Source of the DNA: Panicum virgatum
Lineage: Eukaryota > Streptophyta > Magnoliopsida > Poales > Poaceae
Assembly (NCBI RefSeq): GCF_016808335.1
Contig: NC_053140.1
Coordinates: 30,870,086 to 30,934,085 of the forward strand
Reading direction: 5' to 3'
Length of the DNA: 64,000 nucleotides
The position numbers and the translations under genes were made by a program. Below the pieces are notes generated by a model. It ran no database searches and had not been told where the DNA came from. It saw only the letters and a list, made by a program, of their open reading frames with translations. This document shows positions 1 to 10,274 of the stretch, piece by piece. Every line of letters starts with the position of its first letter. Position 1 is the first letter of the stretch.

Positions 1-377
1 GTATAGTTTGTGGGGATTTAAAGTTAAACAAAAAAAGCATGCATACAAAAGTATACAAATACAATGTAAAAGTAGTACAAAAGAGGGTTAGAGGGTTCAT
101 TTAGGCTAAAACATGTTATACAAACATTCATTTAGTATACTTTGCGGGCATTTGAATTTAAACCAAAAAAGAAAAAAATTGAATTTGGCGGGTTACCAGT
201 CAAACCGACCGGTAAACCGGTCAAACCGACCGGTATACCGATACGAACCATTTGCACAGAGGATTTTAAATTCAAATTTGACTTCGACCGGTTTGGACCG
301 GTTTCCGGCCAAACCGGTCCGGTATACCGGTACCGGACCCCGCCGGTTTGGTCGGACCGGTCGGTAACTTAAACCCT
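1..377. mobile_element. Right part of a CCGGTTTGACCGG-rich hAT-like repeat, cut by the window edge
   Basis: The right half (about 190-365) is a dense array of ACCGGTTT/AAACCGGT motifs and the element ends AACCCTG at 371-377. The relative at 8562-9002 runs CAGGG to AACCCTG and shares the A/T-rich segment with 'ggggatttaaagtt', in opposite orientation. The CAGGG...CCCTG ends suggest hAT. The left end lies outside the window, so no target duplication can be checked. It seems to interrupt the ARM gene whose coding sequence resumes at 379. No coding capacity is seen. Confidence 0.5.
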
Positions 378-378
378 G

Positions 379-597
379 GTCCTCACTGAAGCTGCTATAT
401 AGGCTAACAAGCATTGCTGGGGAAATAGGTGTGACACTACGGCACAAGGTATCAAAGAATCCCTTCCTACTGATAAACCTCACGGAGATCATGAAAGACA
501 GCATGACCAGCCAAGAATCAAGAAAGTTGGTGGCAGGAATCCTCAGAAACCTTGCCCTTGATGCAGACACAAGGCAAGCGATTGGGCTCGTCCAAGT
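379..597 (+). pseudogene. ARM-repeat (BLE2-like) gene, coding fragment 1
   Basis: An open frame encodes a helical ARM-type stretch including LTSIAGEIG, LTEIMKDSM and SRKLVAGILRNLALDADTR. I recall this from a family of grass membrane-anchored ARM-repeat proteins, some annotated BLE2-like; the symbol is not certain. The frame is cut at 597 by a Copia insertion whose 5-bp duplication CAAGT sits at 593-597 and 6522-6526, and it continues in frame after 6522. Upstream sequence is lost to a repeat ending at 377. The wider locus has a 2-bp deletion, stops and a CACTA insertion, so it is a pseudogene. Confidence is high that the pieces belong together and moderate for the family name. Confidence 0.65.
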
Positions 598-728
598 TGT
601 TGTTGGTCCTTGATGTAAATAGCAGACTTGCAGGATGACTAACTTATAATATGTACATTGTATATACTAAGAAGAGGAAAGGAAAGGTGTGTGGAAGTTT
701 CAGAAGAAAAAATATCGTCTAGACAACA
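598..728 (+). repeat. Copia 5' LTR
   Basis: 131 bp, TGTTGTTGG to CAGACAACA. It differs from the 3' LTR at four positions (C/T, T/G, A/C, T/C). Confidence 0.95.
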
Positions 729-742
729 CGGTATACAGAGCC
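729..742 (+). other. Copia primer-binding site
   Basis: CGGTATACAGAGCC directly abuts the LTR. It matches the initiator Met-tRNA primer site TGGTATCAGAGC apart from a first-base change and a one-base insertion. Confidence 0.8.
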
Positions 743-962
743 AGCGGCGGCGTTCGAGTTCGAGGGCGTGGGTGGTGACCGGCGCCGGCGGCGGACTGGC
801 AGCAGAGGCAGCGCGCAGCTCTGGGTGCGAGCGGCGGCGCGGCTCCGCGCAGGCACGAGCAGGGCTGCAAGCGGGGACCGGCAGCTGAGGCGGTGCTGCT
901 AGCGGCTGTGGCGACCGGCGGCACAACGTGCAGGTACGGCAGCGAGGAGCATAGGTGTGGGA

Positions 963-1466
963 CAGGGCCGTGAATTTGAGGCCCCAGGACAAAATGTAAT
1001 ATGAGGCCCTAAAATATATAAAAATAATATATCAAATATAATTAATATATTTTTAATACAATTATATAACTTTAGTATGTATTATTTCAAACATTAGTTT
1101 GAAATACATCAAACAAAAATGGTAAAACTATAAAAATACAACTAACCTCATGTTCTACTAAAGAGCAGAATCCTTCTCGTATTTTTAAAAATAAAATCTT
1201 CAATTATATCTTCGTAGTTGATCTCCAGGATATCATTTTCAATTGCTATTGTTACCAACCCACTGAGTCTTTCTTGCATCATAATAGAACGCAAATAGGA
1301 TTTCAATAACTCAGAGTTTAGAAAAACACCTTTTCGAAGATGCAACAGTAACAAAAATGGTTAACAAAATTTTGTATGCAATAATAATAACAGTAAGTAC
1401 TTGGGGGCCCTCCGTTTTGGGGCCCTGTGCTGTCGCCCGGTTCGCCCGGGGCCATGGACGGGCCTG
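963..1466 (-). mobile_element. hAT deletion derivative inside the Copia leader
   Basis: The element begins CAGGGCCG and ends GGGCCTG. It is flanked by a perfect 8-bp duplication, GTGTGGGA, at 955-962 and 1467-1474, which is the hAT signature. Subterminal GGGGCCCT motifs lie at both ends. On the minus strand it keeps the tail of a transposase. It sits in the untranslated leader of the Copia element, so it is younger than that insertion. Confidence 0.9.
1148..1354 (-). pseudogene. C-terminal remnant of a hAT transposase
   Basis: A 68-residue frame contains SYLRSIMMQERLSGLVTIAI and ends with DIIEDFIFKNTRR. This resembles the end of the hAT dimerisation domain of plant zinc-finger/hAT proteins (pattern LRSTMxQERLxGLAxLSIE). 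All upstream domains, including the zinc finger and catalytic core, are deleted. It lies within the 963-1466 hAT derivative on its minus strand. It cannot encode an active transposase. Confidence 0.7.
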
Positions 1467-1798
1467 GTGTGGGAGGAGGTGGACCACGCTGTGTGGTGGC
1501 CGATCTGGGATTCTGTGCTGGGATTCAGAAGCCTACGAGCTGCGTCATTTGTGATTTGGGTGCTGTGTCGTTGGTGATTTGGGTGGCGATTTGGTGATTT
1601 GGTTGCTTCGTTTGCTGGTGCCTGTTTTTGGAGGTGCTGCTGTCCTGTTCGTGTGGAGGAGGTGAGCAACAGCAACAATTGGAGAGCTAGAGTGGGGGCG
1701 ATTGATTCTGCTGGTACTTGTGTGCTGGTTCGAGGGCAGCGATAACTGCAGCTACGCTGCTGTGATTGTAGAGCAGGGGATTTATGTGGAGTGCAGAG

Positions 1799-3061
1799 AT
1801 GGGTGATAAACCAGAGGCTTCAGCAGGGGTTACAGCAGGAGAGCTTGCTGCCGTACTGCAAGCAATGGATGAGAAATATAGATCATTGTTTGATGCACTC
1901 AGTAGACAGGGAGGAAGTCTAAGAGCAGAAGTTGAAACCAAGGAAGAGATTCATCTATTACAAATGCCTAATGTGAAGCTAGATGGACCCGAGAGTTATG
2001 CAAGTTGGGCTGAGCATGCTGAGACCATTTTGGTCTCAAGGAAACTGTAAGGCTACATTCTTGGCACAGCTAAGAAATCGGAAGAGGAGAACTCAAGAGA
2101 AGGCCAGAAATGGAAGATGACCAATGCGCTAGTAAGAGCATGGCTTCTGAGTTCATTGTCACCTCAAATAGCCAAACAAGTTGAGAGAATTAAAGAAGCT
2201 GCAGAAATATGGAGATTGCTTAAGGGTACCTATTCAGGTGTCGGAAATGAGATGTTGGCATGTAAAATTCAGAAAGAGTTGCAAGGGCTATGCCAAGGTG
2301 ATAAAACTGTAGTTGAGTATGTGTCTGAGCTAAAGAGATTGTGGAGTGATTTAGACTACTATGATCCAATTGAGTTGGAGTGTGGCACGTGCATTGAGAA
2401 GTTTAGCAAGTGGACTGAGAAGAGGCGTGTGAGGAATTTCTTGAATGGACTTAATCCAAATTTTGAGAATAGAAGGGCAGCCTTATATGGTAGTGGGAAT
2501 CTACCCAACTTGGAACAGGCAATCTCTGCAATTATTAATGAGGAAACACGTCTAAAGTTGGAAGCCATCGGGGCAACTATGCAGGGTGTTACACAGAGGC
2601 GCTCAGCCTTTGTTTCTACAGAAGGGGCAAATTTCCAGAAATCAGCAACAAATATATATGAGAGGAAATGTTTTGAGTGTGGACAGCCAGGGCATTTGCG
2701 AATCTCCTGTCCTGAATTAATTGGAGGAGCTCGTGGGAGAGGACAGGAGTGGCGTGGTAGAGGACGTGGACGTGGTTTTGATGGGCGTTGTGGCAGTCGA
2801 GGTCGTGGTATGCGACTTGGAGGCAGGGCAAATACCACATCAGTTAATGAAGAGGCATGTCAAATTATGAGAGTAGACATGTCAATTGATGATTGGGAAA
2901 AGTGGCGCCAATTTAAGGGAATGCGTCTAGAGGACAAGCAACCTATTGAGTCCTCCAATGCATCCACATCTGCTGCATCTACAAACTTTGGTGGTAATTC
3001 TTTTCACACTTCGAGTTACAAAACAGTTGATACCATGGCTAATAGACTCTGGGACCTCTAG
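1799..3061 (+). pseudogene. gag: Copia gag (UBN2-type capsid plus zinc knuckle), one premature stop
   Basis: This encodes the capsid-like protein that packages element RNA. The frame reads through MPNVKLDGPESYASW near the N-terminus, a capsid core with LLKGTYSGVGNEM and VVEYVSELKRLWSDLDYY, and a CCHC zinc knuckle CFECGQPGHLRISC (2669-2710) followed by an RG-rich tail. An in-frame TAA at 2048-2050 interrupts it about 80 codons in. The start could be 1784 or 1799; the second ATG (MGDKPE) looks more natural. The frame ends just where the protease begins in another frame, so a shift was needed or a mutation has occurred. Confidence 0.85.
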
Positions 3062-3350
3062 ACATATGGCTGGGTCATTTCAAAATTTTGTTGAATATGC
3101 TTCTGATTTGAAGGGGCAAAGCATAAAATTGGCTGATGGCTCAGCTCAAACTGTATTGGGGTCAGGAACAGTCATGTGTGGATCCAATATGTCTCTTTCA
3201 TCTGTGTTACATGTTCCCTCGTTCCCAATTAATTTGTTATCCATTAGCTGCATTACAAAAGAACTTAATTGTGCCATAATATTCTTCCCATCATGGTGCT
3301 TATTTCAGGAACTTGGGACTGGAAGAAGGCTTTGGGACGGGGAACATGCG
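3032..3350 (+). pseudogene. pol: Copia aspartic protease
   Basis: WLIDSGTSRHM near 3034-3066 carries the catalytic D-S-G of retropepsins (normally D-S-G-A/T-S-x-H). It is followed by LADGSAQTVLGSGTV and LHVPSFPINLLSIS, the usual order in Copia proteases. This domain is in a different frame from both gag and integrase, so the polyprotein is broken on both sides. Confidence 0.85.
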
Positions 3351-4413
3351 TGATGGTCTATATTATCTAGATGATAATATGTCACACAAGGTTGCGGCTA
3401 TTTTGTCCCATACACCATTGGAAGAATTTCTTCTCCATCATCGCAGGCTAGGATATATGTCCTTTATTACTCTGGGTCAGCTCTATCCTACCCTTTATAA
3501 TAAAATTAGCAAGGATAGTCTAGTATGTGATGCATGCCAGTATGGGAAACAAACTAGAAGTTCTTACGTATCTTCAGATAATAGAAGTAATGTGCCACTT
3601 CAGACCATTCACTCAGATGTATGGGGTCCTAGTGGAGTATCGTCCATTAATGGCTATCGGTATTTTGTTACCTTTATTGACTGTTGCACTAGGACCACTT
3701 GGGTTTATGTACTGAGAAGCAAAGGTGATGTATTTGAATGCTTTAAAGATTTCCATAATCTAATTATGACTCAATATAATGCATGTGTGAAAATATTTCG
3801 CATTGACACTGGTACAGAATATGTGAATAATGAATTTGATGAGTATCTGTCAAACTGTGGGATTATTCATCAAACGACCTGCCCTGGGACTTCAGAACAA
3901 AATGGTCTAGCAGAGAGAAAGAATAGACATCTTTTGGAAATTGCAAGGTGTATAATGATGGCTATGAATGTTTCTAAATATTTGTGGAGTGAAGCTGTCA
4001 TGACAGCTGCTTACTTGATGAATAGAATGCCATCTCGAGTGCTCCACAATAAGACACCAATTGAGTGTCTAATTGGTAAGACTACTTACGTTGTGCCATC
4101 AAAGGTATTTGGTTGTGTATATTTTGTGAAGGATTATAGACCATCAGTTGGGAAGTTAGATCCCAGAGCAGTAAAATGTATATTTGTTGGGTACTCAGGG
4201 AAACAAAAAGGCTATAAATGTTGGTGCCCATCAGAAAAGCGAATGTTTGTGAGCATGGATGTAATATTTAGGGAACACGAATCTTTTTATCGTGAACCTG
4301 TAGATTTAACAGATGTCTTTCCTGACCCATTTGCTAGTGATGTTTCAGATTTGGGCAATGAGGCAGGGGGGAGAATGGTGAAGAGAACGATTCTAGTGCA
4401 TCAAGGAAAATAG
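3313..4413 (+). pseudogene. pol: Copia GAG-pre-integrase and integrase
   Basis: The frame covers the HHCC zinc-binding region (HHRRLGYMS ... CDACQYGKQ) and the DDE core: HSDVWGP, then RIDTGTEYVNNEF where RSDNGTEY is usual, then EQNGLAERKNRHLL. It continues into the VFGCVYFV ... VFVGYS region typical of Copia integrase C-termini. The catalytic D, D and E are all present. It is frameshifted relative to the protease before it and the acidic linker after it. Confidence 0.9.
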
Positions 4414-4964
4414 TGGTGGGAGTCATTCCAATGGAAGACAATGATGTTGATAGAGATGTGGATCCTATAGAAGAAGAAGAACCACAAGGCGAGCAGCAAA
4501 TTACACCAAATGAGGTGTTACAATGGCCAAGACAAAATGAGGAACGAAATCTTCGAGTATATACACGAAGACGAAGACACCATGCTGAACAGGAACGAGT
4601 GCAGGGGGAGGAATCCAGTTCATTAGAAAGAAATCATGAAACTCAAGTTGAGTCAGGCACACATAGTTCAGACTCGAGTCCTACAACTGATGGTACGCCT
4701 TCTCTTCCACATGATGTCTTAGATATTCCTATTGCCCATAGAAAGGAGTCTCGTACTACTGCTGGAAAGTTGCCTTCTAAACTATCCTCATATGATATCT
4801 CTAATCATGTCTCATATATATCTATTGGCTCGCAATATAAGTCATTTATAGGAGCCTTGCAATCTATGTACCACATGATTGGCAGGAGGCAAAACAAGAT
4901 CCACGGTGGAGGCAAGCAATGTTGGAGGAAATGGCTGCTCTTGATAAAAATAACACTTGGGTAG
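4413..4964 (+). pseudogene. pol: Copia integrase-RT linker
   Basis: An acidic, low-complexity frame with VYTRRRRHHAEQ and HVSYISIGSQYKSFIGAL, the usual spacer between integrase and RT in Copia polyproteins. It ends where the RT frame (from 4919) overlaps it in another frame, which marks a frameshift near 4920. Confidence 0.7.
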
Positions 4965-5779
4965 TTACAACTCTCCCTGCAAATAAGAGAGTTGTTGGTT
5001 GTAAATGGGTGTTCACTGTGAAGCAAACACCCGATGGCAAGGTGGATAGATATAAGGCTAGATTAGTGGCAAAAGGGTATAGTCAGACGTATGGAGTGGA
5101 TTATGATGAAACCTTTGCACCGGTAGCAAAGATGAACACCATTAGAACAATTATTTCGAGAGCAGTTAATCAGAGTTGGAAATTATTTCAAATGGATGTT
5201 AAAAATGCATTTCTTCATGGAGACTTGGAAGAAGAGGTGTATATGGAGATTCCACCAGGGTTCAATAGTAGAGAAACTGAGGGTAAAATATGTAAATTGA
5301 AGAAATCATTGTATGGGCTTAAACAATCTCCTAGAGCTGGGTTTGGGAGGTTTAGAAATGAAATTTGCTCTATGGGGTATCGACAGAGTAATGCAGATCA
5401 TACATTGTTCTTTAAGCGTAACTATGACAAGATCACTATTCTTGTGGTGTATGTTGATGATATTGTGATTATAGGTGATGATGATAAGGAAATATTGTGC
5501 TTGAAGAGGGCTTTAGCAAGATCTTTTGAAGTCACAGACCTGGGTTATCTTTATTATTTTCTTGGAATAGAAGTGGCATATGGGGCCCAAGGCATCTATC
5601 TTTCACATAGGAAATATGTAATTGATTTACTCACAAAAACTGGCATGCTGAATTGTAAACCAGTGACAACACCAATCGAACAGAATCATCATATTCTAGC
5701 TGGCTCAAGTGACCCAGTGGACAAACATCAATATCATTTACTTATCGCATACAAGACCAGATATTGCATATGCTGTTAG
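4919..5779 (+). pseudogene. pol: Copia reverse transcriptase
   Basis: This frame carries the RT core: KWVFTVKQTPDGKVDRYKAR, GVDYDETFAPVAKMNTIR, QMDVKNAFLHGDLEEEVYM, KSLYGLKQSPRA and the catalytic YVDD (ILVVYVDDIVII). The motifs needed for catalysis are present. The usual W after SPRA (SPRAW) is replaced by GFG. The frame breaks near 5745, just before LSHTRPDIAYAV. Confidence 0.9.
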
Positions 5780-6383
5780 TATTGTAAGCAGATATATGCA
5801 TGGTCCCAGATCTAGCCACTTCAATGCAGTACACAGAATCTTGAGATATCTCAAGAGCTGTCCAGGGAAAGGTATCTTGTTTTCCAATCATGGGCATCTA
5901 AAAGTAGAGGGATATATGGATGCTGATTGGGCTGGGTGCTTGGATGATAGAAAATCAACATCTGGATATTGCGCACTCGTTGGGGGTAACCTTGTTAGCT
6001 GGAGGAGCAAGAAACAAAGTGTGGTTGCTAGATCTACTGCTGAAGCCGAATTCAGAGCTATGACGTCGGGGTTGTGTGAGCTTATGTGGCTTCGGATACT
6101 ATTGACTGAACTCAACTTATACTGTGGTTCACCTCTCCAACTTTATTGTGATAATCAAACTACAATTAATATGGTGAATAACCCTGTCCATCATGATCGA
6201 ACTAAGCATGTTGAGATAGATAGGCATTTCATCAAGGAGAAACTAAATGAGGGGATGCTCCAGATCAGCTATATTAGATCTGGAGATCAATTGGCTGATG
6301 TTTTAACCAAAGGTGTTAATGTGTTGTCTCTTGTGAAAATCTGTAACAAGATGGGGCTTTTAGATATATTTGCCCCATCTTGA
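5709..6383 (+). pseudogene. pol: Copia RNase H and end of pol
   Basis: It contains YLSHTRPDIAYAVSIVS, MDADWAGCLDDRKSTSGY, AEAEFRAM and LYCDNQTTINM, which supply the D, E and D of Ty1-type RNase H. HDRTKHVEIDRHFIKEKL and DQLADVLTKG follow, and the frame stops at 6381-6383, eight bases before the 3' LTR. It is out of frame with the RT frame. Confidence 0.9.
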
Positions 6384-6390
6384 GGGGGAG
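6377..6390 (+). other. Copia polypurine tract
   Basis: CATCTTGAGGGGGAG immediately precedes the 3' LTR; the purine run GAGGGGGAG primes plus-strand DNA synthesis in such elements. Confidence 0.85.
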
Positions 6391-6521
6391 TGTTGTTGGT
6401 CCTTGATGTAAATAGCAGACTTGTAGGAGGACTAACTTATAATATGTACATTGTATATACTAAGAAGAGGAAAGGAAAGGTGTGTGGAAGTTTCAGAAGA
6501 AAAAATCTCGTCCAGACAACA
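6391..6521 (+). repeat. Copia 3' LTR
   Basis: 131 bp, near-identical to the 5' LTR. It is followed by the target duplication CAAGT (6522-6526). Confidence 0.95.
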
Positions 6522-6825
6522 CAAGTGATTATTACCAGGCTGATGAAAGAATTTCTCACTTCAGATGTGCCCTCAAGTACAACTGCTGATCCGATGCTAC
6601 GGAAGATCGCTGGGAAAGCATTAGCAGTGTTGGCATTGGATAGTGTCAATAACTGCTTGGTTATGTTGAGACAAACACGATATGAATTCATTAGGGAACT
6701 CACAGGTATGATTTGTTGACAGGTACGGGTGTGTGGCAGCAAGTCTGTTGCGGAGAATGTGTCTTCATGCTCGACACGAGCTGAAAGACTCGGACTTGAA
6801 GGACCTATGTTATGCCTAGCGTGAG
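6522..6825 (+). pseudogene. ARM-repeat (BLE2-like) gene, coding fragment 2
   Basis: It continues fragment 1 with ITRLMKEFLTSD, KIAGKALAVLALDSVNNCL and, after a 2-bp deletion near 6712-6718, CVAASLLRRMCLHARHELK. A TAG appears near 6816 where I expect Leu in the family. The exon ends CGTGAG at 6825 before a GT. The 2-bp deletion and stop would truncate any product, which fits a locus decaying after the transposon insertions. Joined to the 7102 exon, the phase is correct (R-E | V-L-E-K). Confidence 0.65.
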
Positions 6826-7101
6826 GTGAGAGAAGTACTAATAAAATGCAAGCTACCAGTTCAACGTTTATGTGCACAATACAACTTGTAATTGTCCTAT
6901 GCTCTATAAATATATTTTATTTTTACCTTGTTTGCTATAATTTAAGCAAAGAGCTAGCTAGTGTGTTAAGGGTATTTAATGTTTATGGAATAGTGCACAA
7001 CTGAGTAAATGGAAGGGACACTTTATATTAGCATGGACTATTGAACTGAATAGGTATAGCTATAGTTGTCAAACTACAAGAAGTTGATACTTTCATTGCA
7101 G
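6826..7101 (+). other. Intron of the ARM-repeat gene
   Basis: The donor GAG|GTGAGA at 6825/6826 and the acceptor TTTCATTGCAG|GTG at 7101/7102 bracket 276 bp of A/T-rich sequence, and coding similarity resumes immediately after. Confidence 0.65.
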
Positions 7102-7354
7102 GTGCTGGAAAAGAGTGAGGGATGCAGAGGGAGCACAAGTGCACAACTAGAAATCTTCATTGGCCTTAGCTCGCAGTTTTGCAAAGTCATTCCTGAAGAC
7201 TTTATCTGGGAACAAGAGCACGTTCAGATTAAGAAAAGATTCATAAAGCGGCTCATTGATGTGATGGACACATGGAACCCAGTGCTGATTGCCCACGGAT
7301 CAGGAGGGTGATACTTGAGCAAACCATAAACATTATGGAATATGAATCTACTAC
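7102..7354 (+). pseudogene. ARM-repeat (BLE2-like) gene, coding fragment 3
   Basis: It encodes VLEKSEGCRGS, LEIFIGLSSQFCKVIPEDF and KRFIKRLIDVMD. After a frame change near 7300 it reads IRRVILEQTINIMEYES up to the CACTA insertion at 7354. The same exon resumes at 15620 (SCFNNRRM). The duplication TAC at 7352-7354 and 15617-15619 shows that it was one exon. Confidence 0.65.
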
Positions 7355-7814
7355 CACTACAACATAGCTCACCTTAGGTCACATTTCATTTGTCACAAAA
7401 AACTAGGAAATATGTCACAATCCGTAATCTGTGACATTCTGGTGATGAAAACTCATTCATCGCCTACCACCCATTTTAAAAGATGTTATGTGACAAAAAA
7501 AGAATACTTTTTTTCACAAAATCTATAAAGATTCTTCTCTTGTCACTAATTTATGACGCTTGATTTTTGTCACTATCAAACTTAAGAATGTCACAAAACC
7601 ATTAGCCTGGATAATATAGCACGTGCCATATGGGATAAAAATAAAACGTCACAAAATTTGGTAACCAAATGACGTGGCGAAATCCATTGTGACAATTTGA
7701 TTTGTCATAAAATTTGTGTTAACCCAACAAAGCCCATGCAATATTATGGGCTCAGCATCACACAGCCCATTCTCAAATCACAAATATTCATAGAAAGAGC
7801 TTTGAATTACATAG

Positions 7815-8180
7815 TCATGACATACAAAACAACTTCAAAAATAAGGTCACATTCATCCTGTTACAATTTCCAGCAAAGTATGAGTCAGAGGTCCGAGCCA
7901 AGTCAAGGCTCAAGTAGCAAAATAAACTAACAAAGATTGACACATCCAGGTCCCAAAATAAAAGACTATCCTGAATCTGTAAATTAGCACCAACAGTAAA
8001 GAAGGGCCTACTCAATCTGTTGAGGCGGCGTAAAACACGACATTGAAGGGCATTATCCTCTGATGCTTGCTTCTTAGTCTCTTTTGCACCATTCTTGGCC
8101 TCTTCTAGTAGCTTCTTCAAATTTGCAATCTCTTCTAGCTGCCTCTCCCTTGCTTCTTCTGATTTATCCTGAAGGCATAT
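7815..8180 (-). pseudogene. Coiled-coil coding remnant inside CACTA 1
   Basis: On the minus strand a frame reads EEARERQLEEIANLKKLLEE and continues AKNGAKETKKQASEDNALQC. It is a Lys/Glu-rich helix with heptad-like leucines. It may be the tail of a CACTA-encoded protein or a captured host exon; I do not recognise it. Sequence at 8190-8540 has no convincing frame and may be intron. The adjacent CACTA subterminal repeats start at about 7700 leftward. Confidence 0.35.
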
Positions 8181-8561
8181 CTAACTCGATCATCCCGATG
8201 AGCAACAATTTTAGTGGGCATGGTTGATATAATAATATAAGAGATAATGTAATGCAGTTTAGTGGACAAAAGGAGATTATACTTCATAGAAACTATAAGA
8301 TCGCACACTGTCCTTGAAGCTTGTTTGGAACAATACAATCTTATTACTGGCAAAATAAAAAACAAAATAATAAATAACAACTCACTACAGTCATCTTGTC
8401 CCTTGTGATCCTCTCATGGTATTTTACTACTATAATTACCAATATAGGAGAGTAAACTTTAATGATAAGATCCTTCTATTAAGTTAAATTTTTCTTTGGA
8501 TTTGATGACATAAATGAATACAGACACCGGGCCCTGGCCAAGTCCCCTCGCTGGCCCTGAC

Positions 8562-9002
8562 CAGGGTTTTTTTTTCCCGACCGGTTAACCCAAACCGCCG
8601 CCCACCGGTTCCGGTTTACCGGACCGGTTGGACTGGTTTACCGGTCGGTTTGACCGGTTTGAATTCAAATCCAAATTCAAAAGCTCCCGTGCAAACGGTT
8701 TACCGGCCGGTTTGACTGGTGGGCCTTAATGGGCCGACTCATTTTTTTCTTTTTTAATTTAACTTTAAATCCCCGCAAACTATACTAAATGAACGAATTT
8801 TTGAAAAAATTTTGATACCATTAGATTCATCGCAACTTGAAGTATTTTTAGAATTTTTTTAAAATTTTTTCATTTTTTTGAATTTAAATTTAAATTTTGA
8901 ATTTTGGCCGGTTGGTACCGACCGAAACCGAAACCGGTCCGGACCGGTTTGACCAGTAACCGGTCAAACCGGACCGGTTCCCACCAGTTTGGTGAACCCT
9001 GG
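8562..9002. mobile_element. CCGGTTTGACCGG-rich hAT-like repeat
   Basis: Ends are CAGGGTT (8562) and AACCCTG (9002). The interior is packed with ACCGG/CCGGT motifs at both ends around an A/T-rich middle. The flanking 8-mers (GCCCTGAC and GCCCAGCA) agree only in part, so the duplication is decayed or the ends are slightly off. Same family as 1-377, inverted. Confidence 0.5.
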
Positions 9003-9796
9003 CCCAGCAAGAGAGAGACGAGGCGAAGTTGGTGAGCCTGAGGACGAGAGGATAAGGTCGATGCGGAGGTGGGAGACAAGCAGCTGAGGTGCGGGCAATT
9101 TTGAACTGTGCGAGCGGGGAAGGAAATTTGCCTAGGGAAGTGGAGGCTGAGTGCGGCCGGGATGTAGACGGTGTGCAGCCGTGCACCCGGGGGCGCGGCC
9201 AGTGTGCAGCTGTGCTGCGGCCGGTGGTGCGGACATGTATGGCCAACCAGCGGCCCTGCCTTCGACTTTCGTTTTTAGTGTGATTTAGGCGTAAAATTTT
9301 GCATTCTTCTTCATTGAACAATACAAGTATATTTTAGAAAATAATTATAAAAAGTTTTAGTAAAGAATACAATTTGCAATCATATATATTTAGTAAAAAA
9401 AGTAGTTCAAGTATGTTTGTTCGAATATAGCTCATATCTCAGAAATGGATGAAAATTTCAAATATTTACTATGGATAATTTAAACTTCTACTTGCAAGTT
9501 TATTATAAAATAATGATAGAATAGAATCCGATGAAACGTCATCTCGCTTCACCTTCATAGGCCTTGCCAATTCGTTCTGATTCGATCCGTTGCTGAATCA
9601 CCTAGTTGCTAAACTGTTTGGCTTCGCTCTTGCTGATTCACTCCTGGATCGGAACCAATCCGTCGTTTCAAATGCACGCTAAAACTTCTCCAAATATTTT
9701 GTAAATTGTCATTTCCTTCCTTTTACTCTTTTATTATCTTTTTTATTTGCAAAAAATAGTTTTTCTATTTTTAATAACTAATTAAAGCATCCTTAT
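9003..9796. other. Non-coding interior of CACTA 1
   Basis: A GC-rich stretch to about 9290, then A/T-rich sequence. Reading frames here are short and show no recognisable motif. Confidence 0.5.
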
Positions 9797-10274
9797 CACT
9801 ACTACAGAATAGGCCTTTGTTCCAGACCATTTGTCCCGACTGTCTTTGGACCCGGGACAATATGTGGCTTTTGTCCCGGGTCCAATGGCTAGCCGGGCCA
9901 GCGGGGGACAGGGGCCTTTTATTCCGGTTGGAGACACCAACCGAGAGAAAAAAATGGGCCTTTTGTCCCGGGTGGTGGCTCCAACCGGGACAAAAGGCTC
10001 CGTGGCCCTTTTGTCCCGAGTGGAGCCAGCAGCCGGAACAAAAGGGAGCCTTTTTGTCCAGGGTGGAGCCATCACCCGGGACAAAAAAGCGACCAACGTC
10101 TCCCTCTCATTTCTCTCACTCTCCTCTCCCTCTGCCTTATCTTCTTCCTCCCGTAGTCCCGCTCCCCTTCCTCAGCTGCCTTCTCTCCTCCCTCCCTCTG
10201 GCCCTCAGCTCCCTCCCCGGTGCGGGCGGGGCCGGCGAGCCGCAGCCAGGGCGCGGCCAAGGCGCGGGCACCGG

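Larger units (their letters stand above)
598..6521 (+). mobile_element. Ty1/Copia LTR retrotransposon (Ale/Retrofit-like), inactivated
   Basis: The element has 131-bp LTRs (598-728 and 6391-6521) starting TGTTG and ending CAACA, with a perfect CAAGT target duplication. A Met-tRNA-type primer site follows the left LTR, and a purine tract (6377-6390) precedes the right LTR. The order gag, protease, integrase, RT, RNase H is that of Copia. RNase H and RT motifs resemble the Ale/Retrofit lineage, which also has short LTRs. The LTRs differ at 4 of 131 positions by my reading, so insertion is fairly recent. A stop in gag and several frame changes in pol make it non-autonomous. It lies inside an ARM-gene exon and carries a hAT insertion in its leader. 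Confidence 0.95.

Noticed and set aside
7375..7710. Clustered GTGACA repeats as a CRISPR-like or satellite array
   Set aside because: Irregular spacing, both orientations and mirrored at the other end of the transposon: CACTA subterminal repeats.
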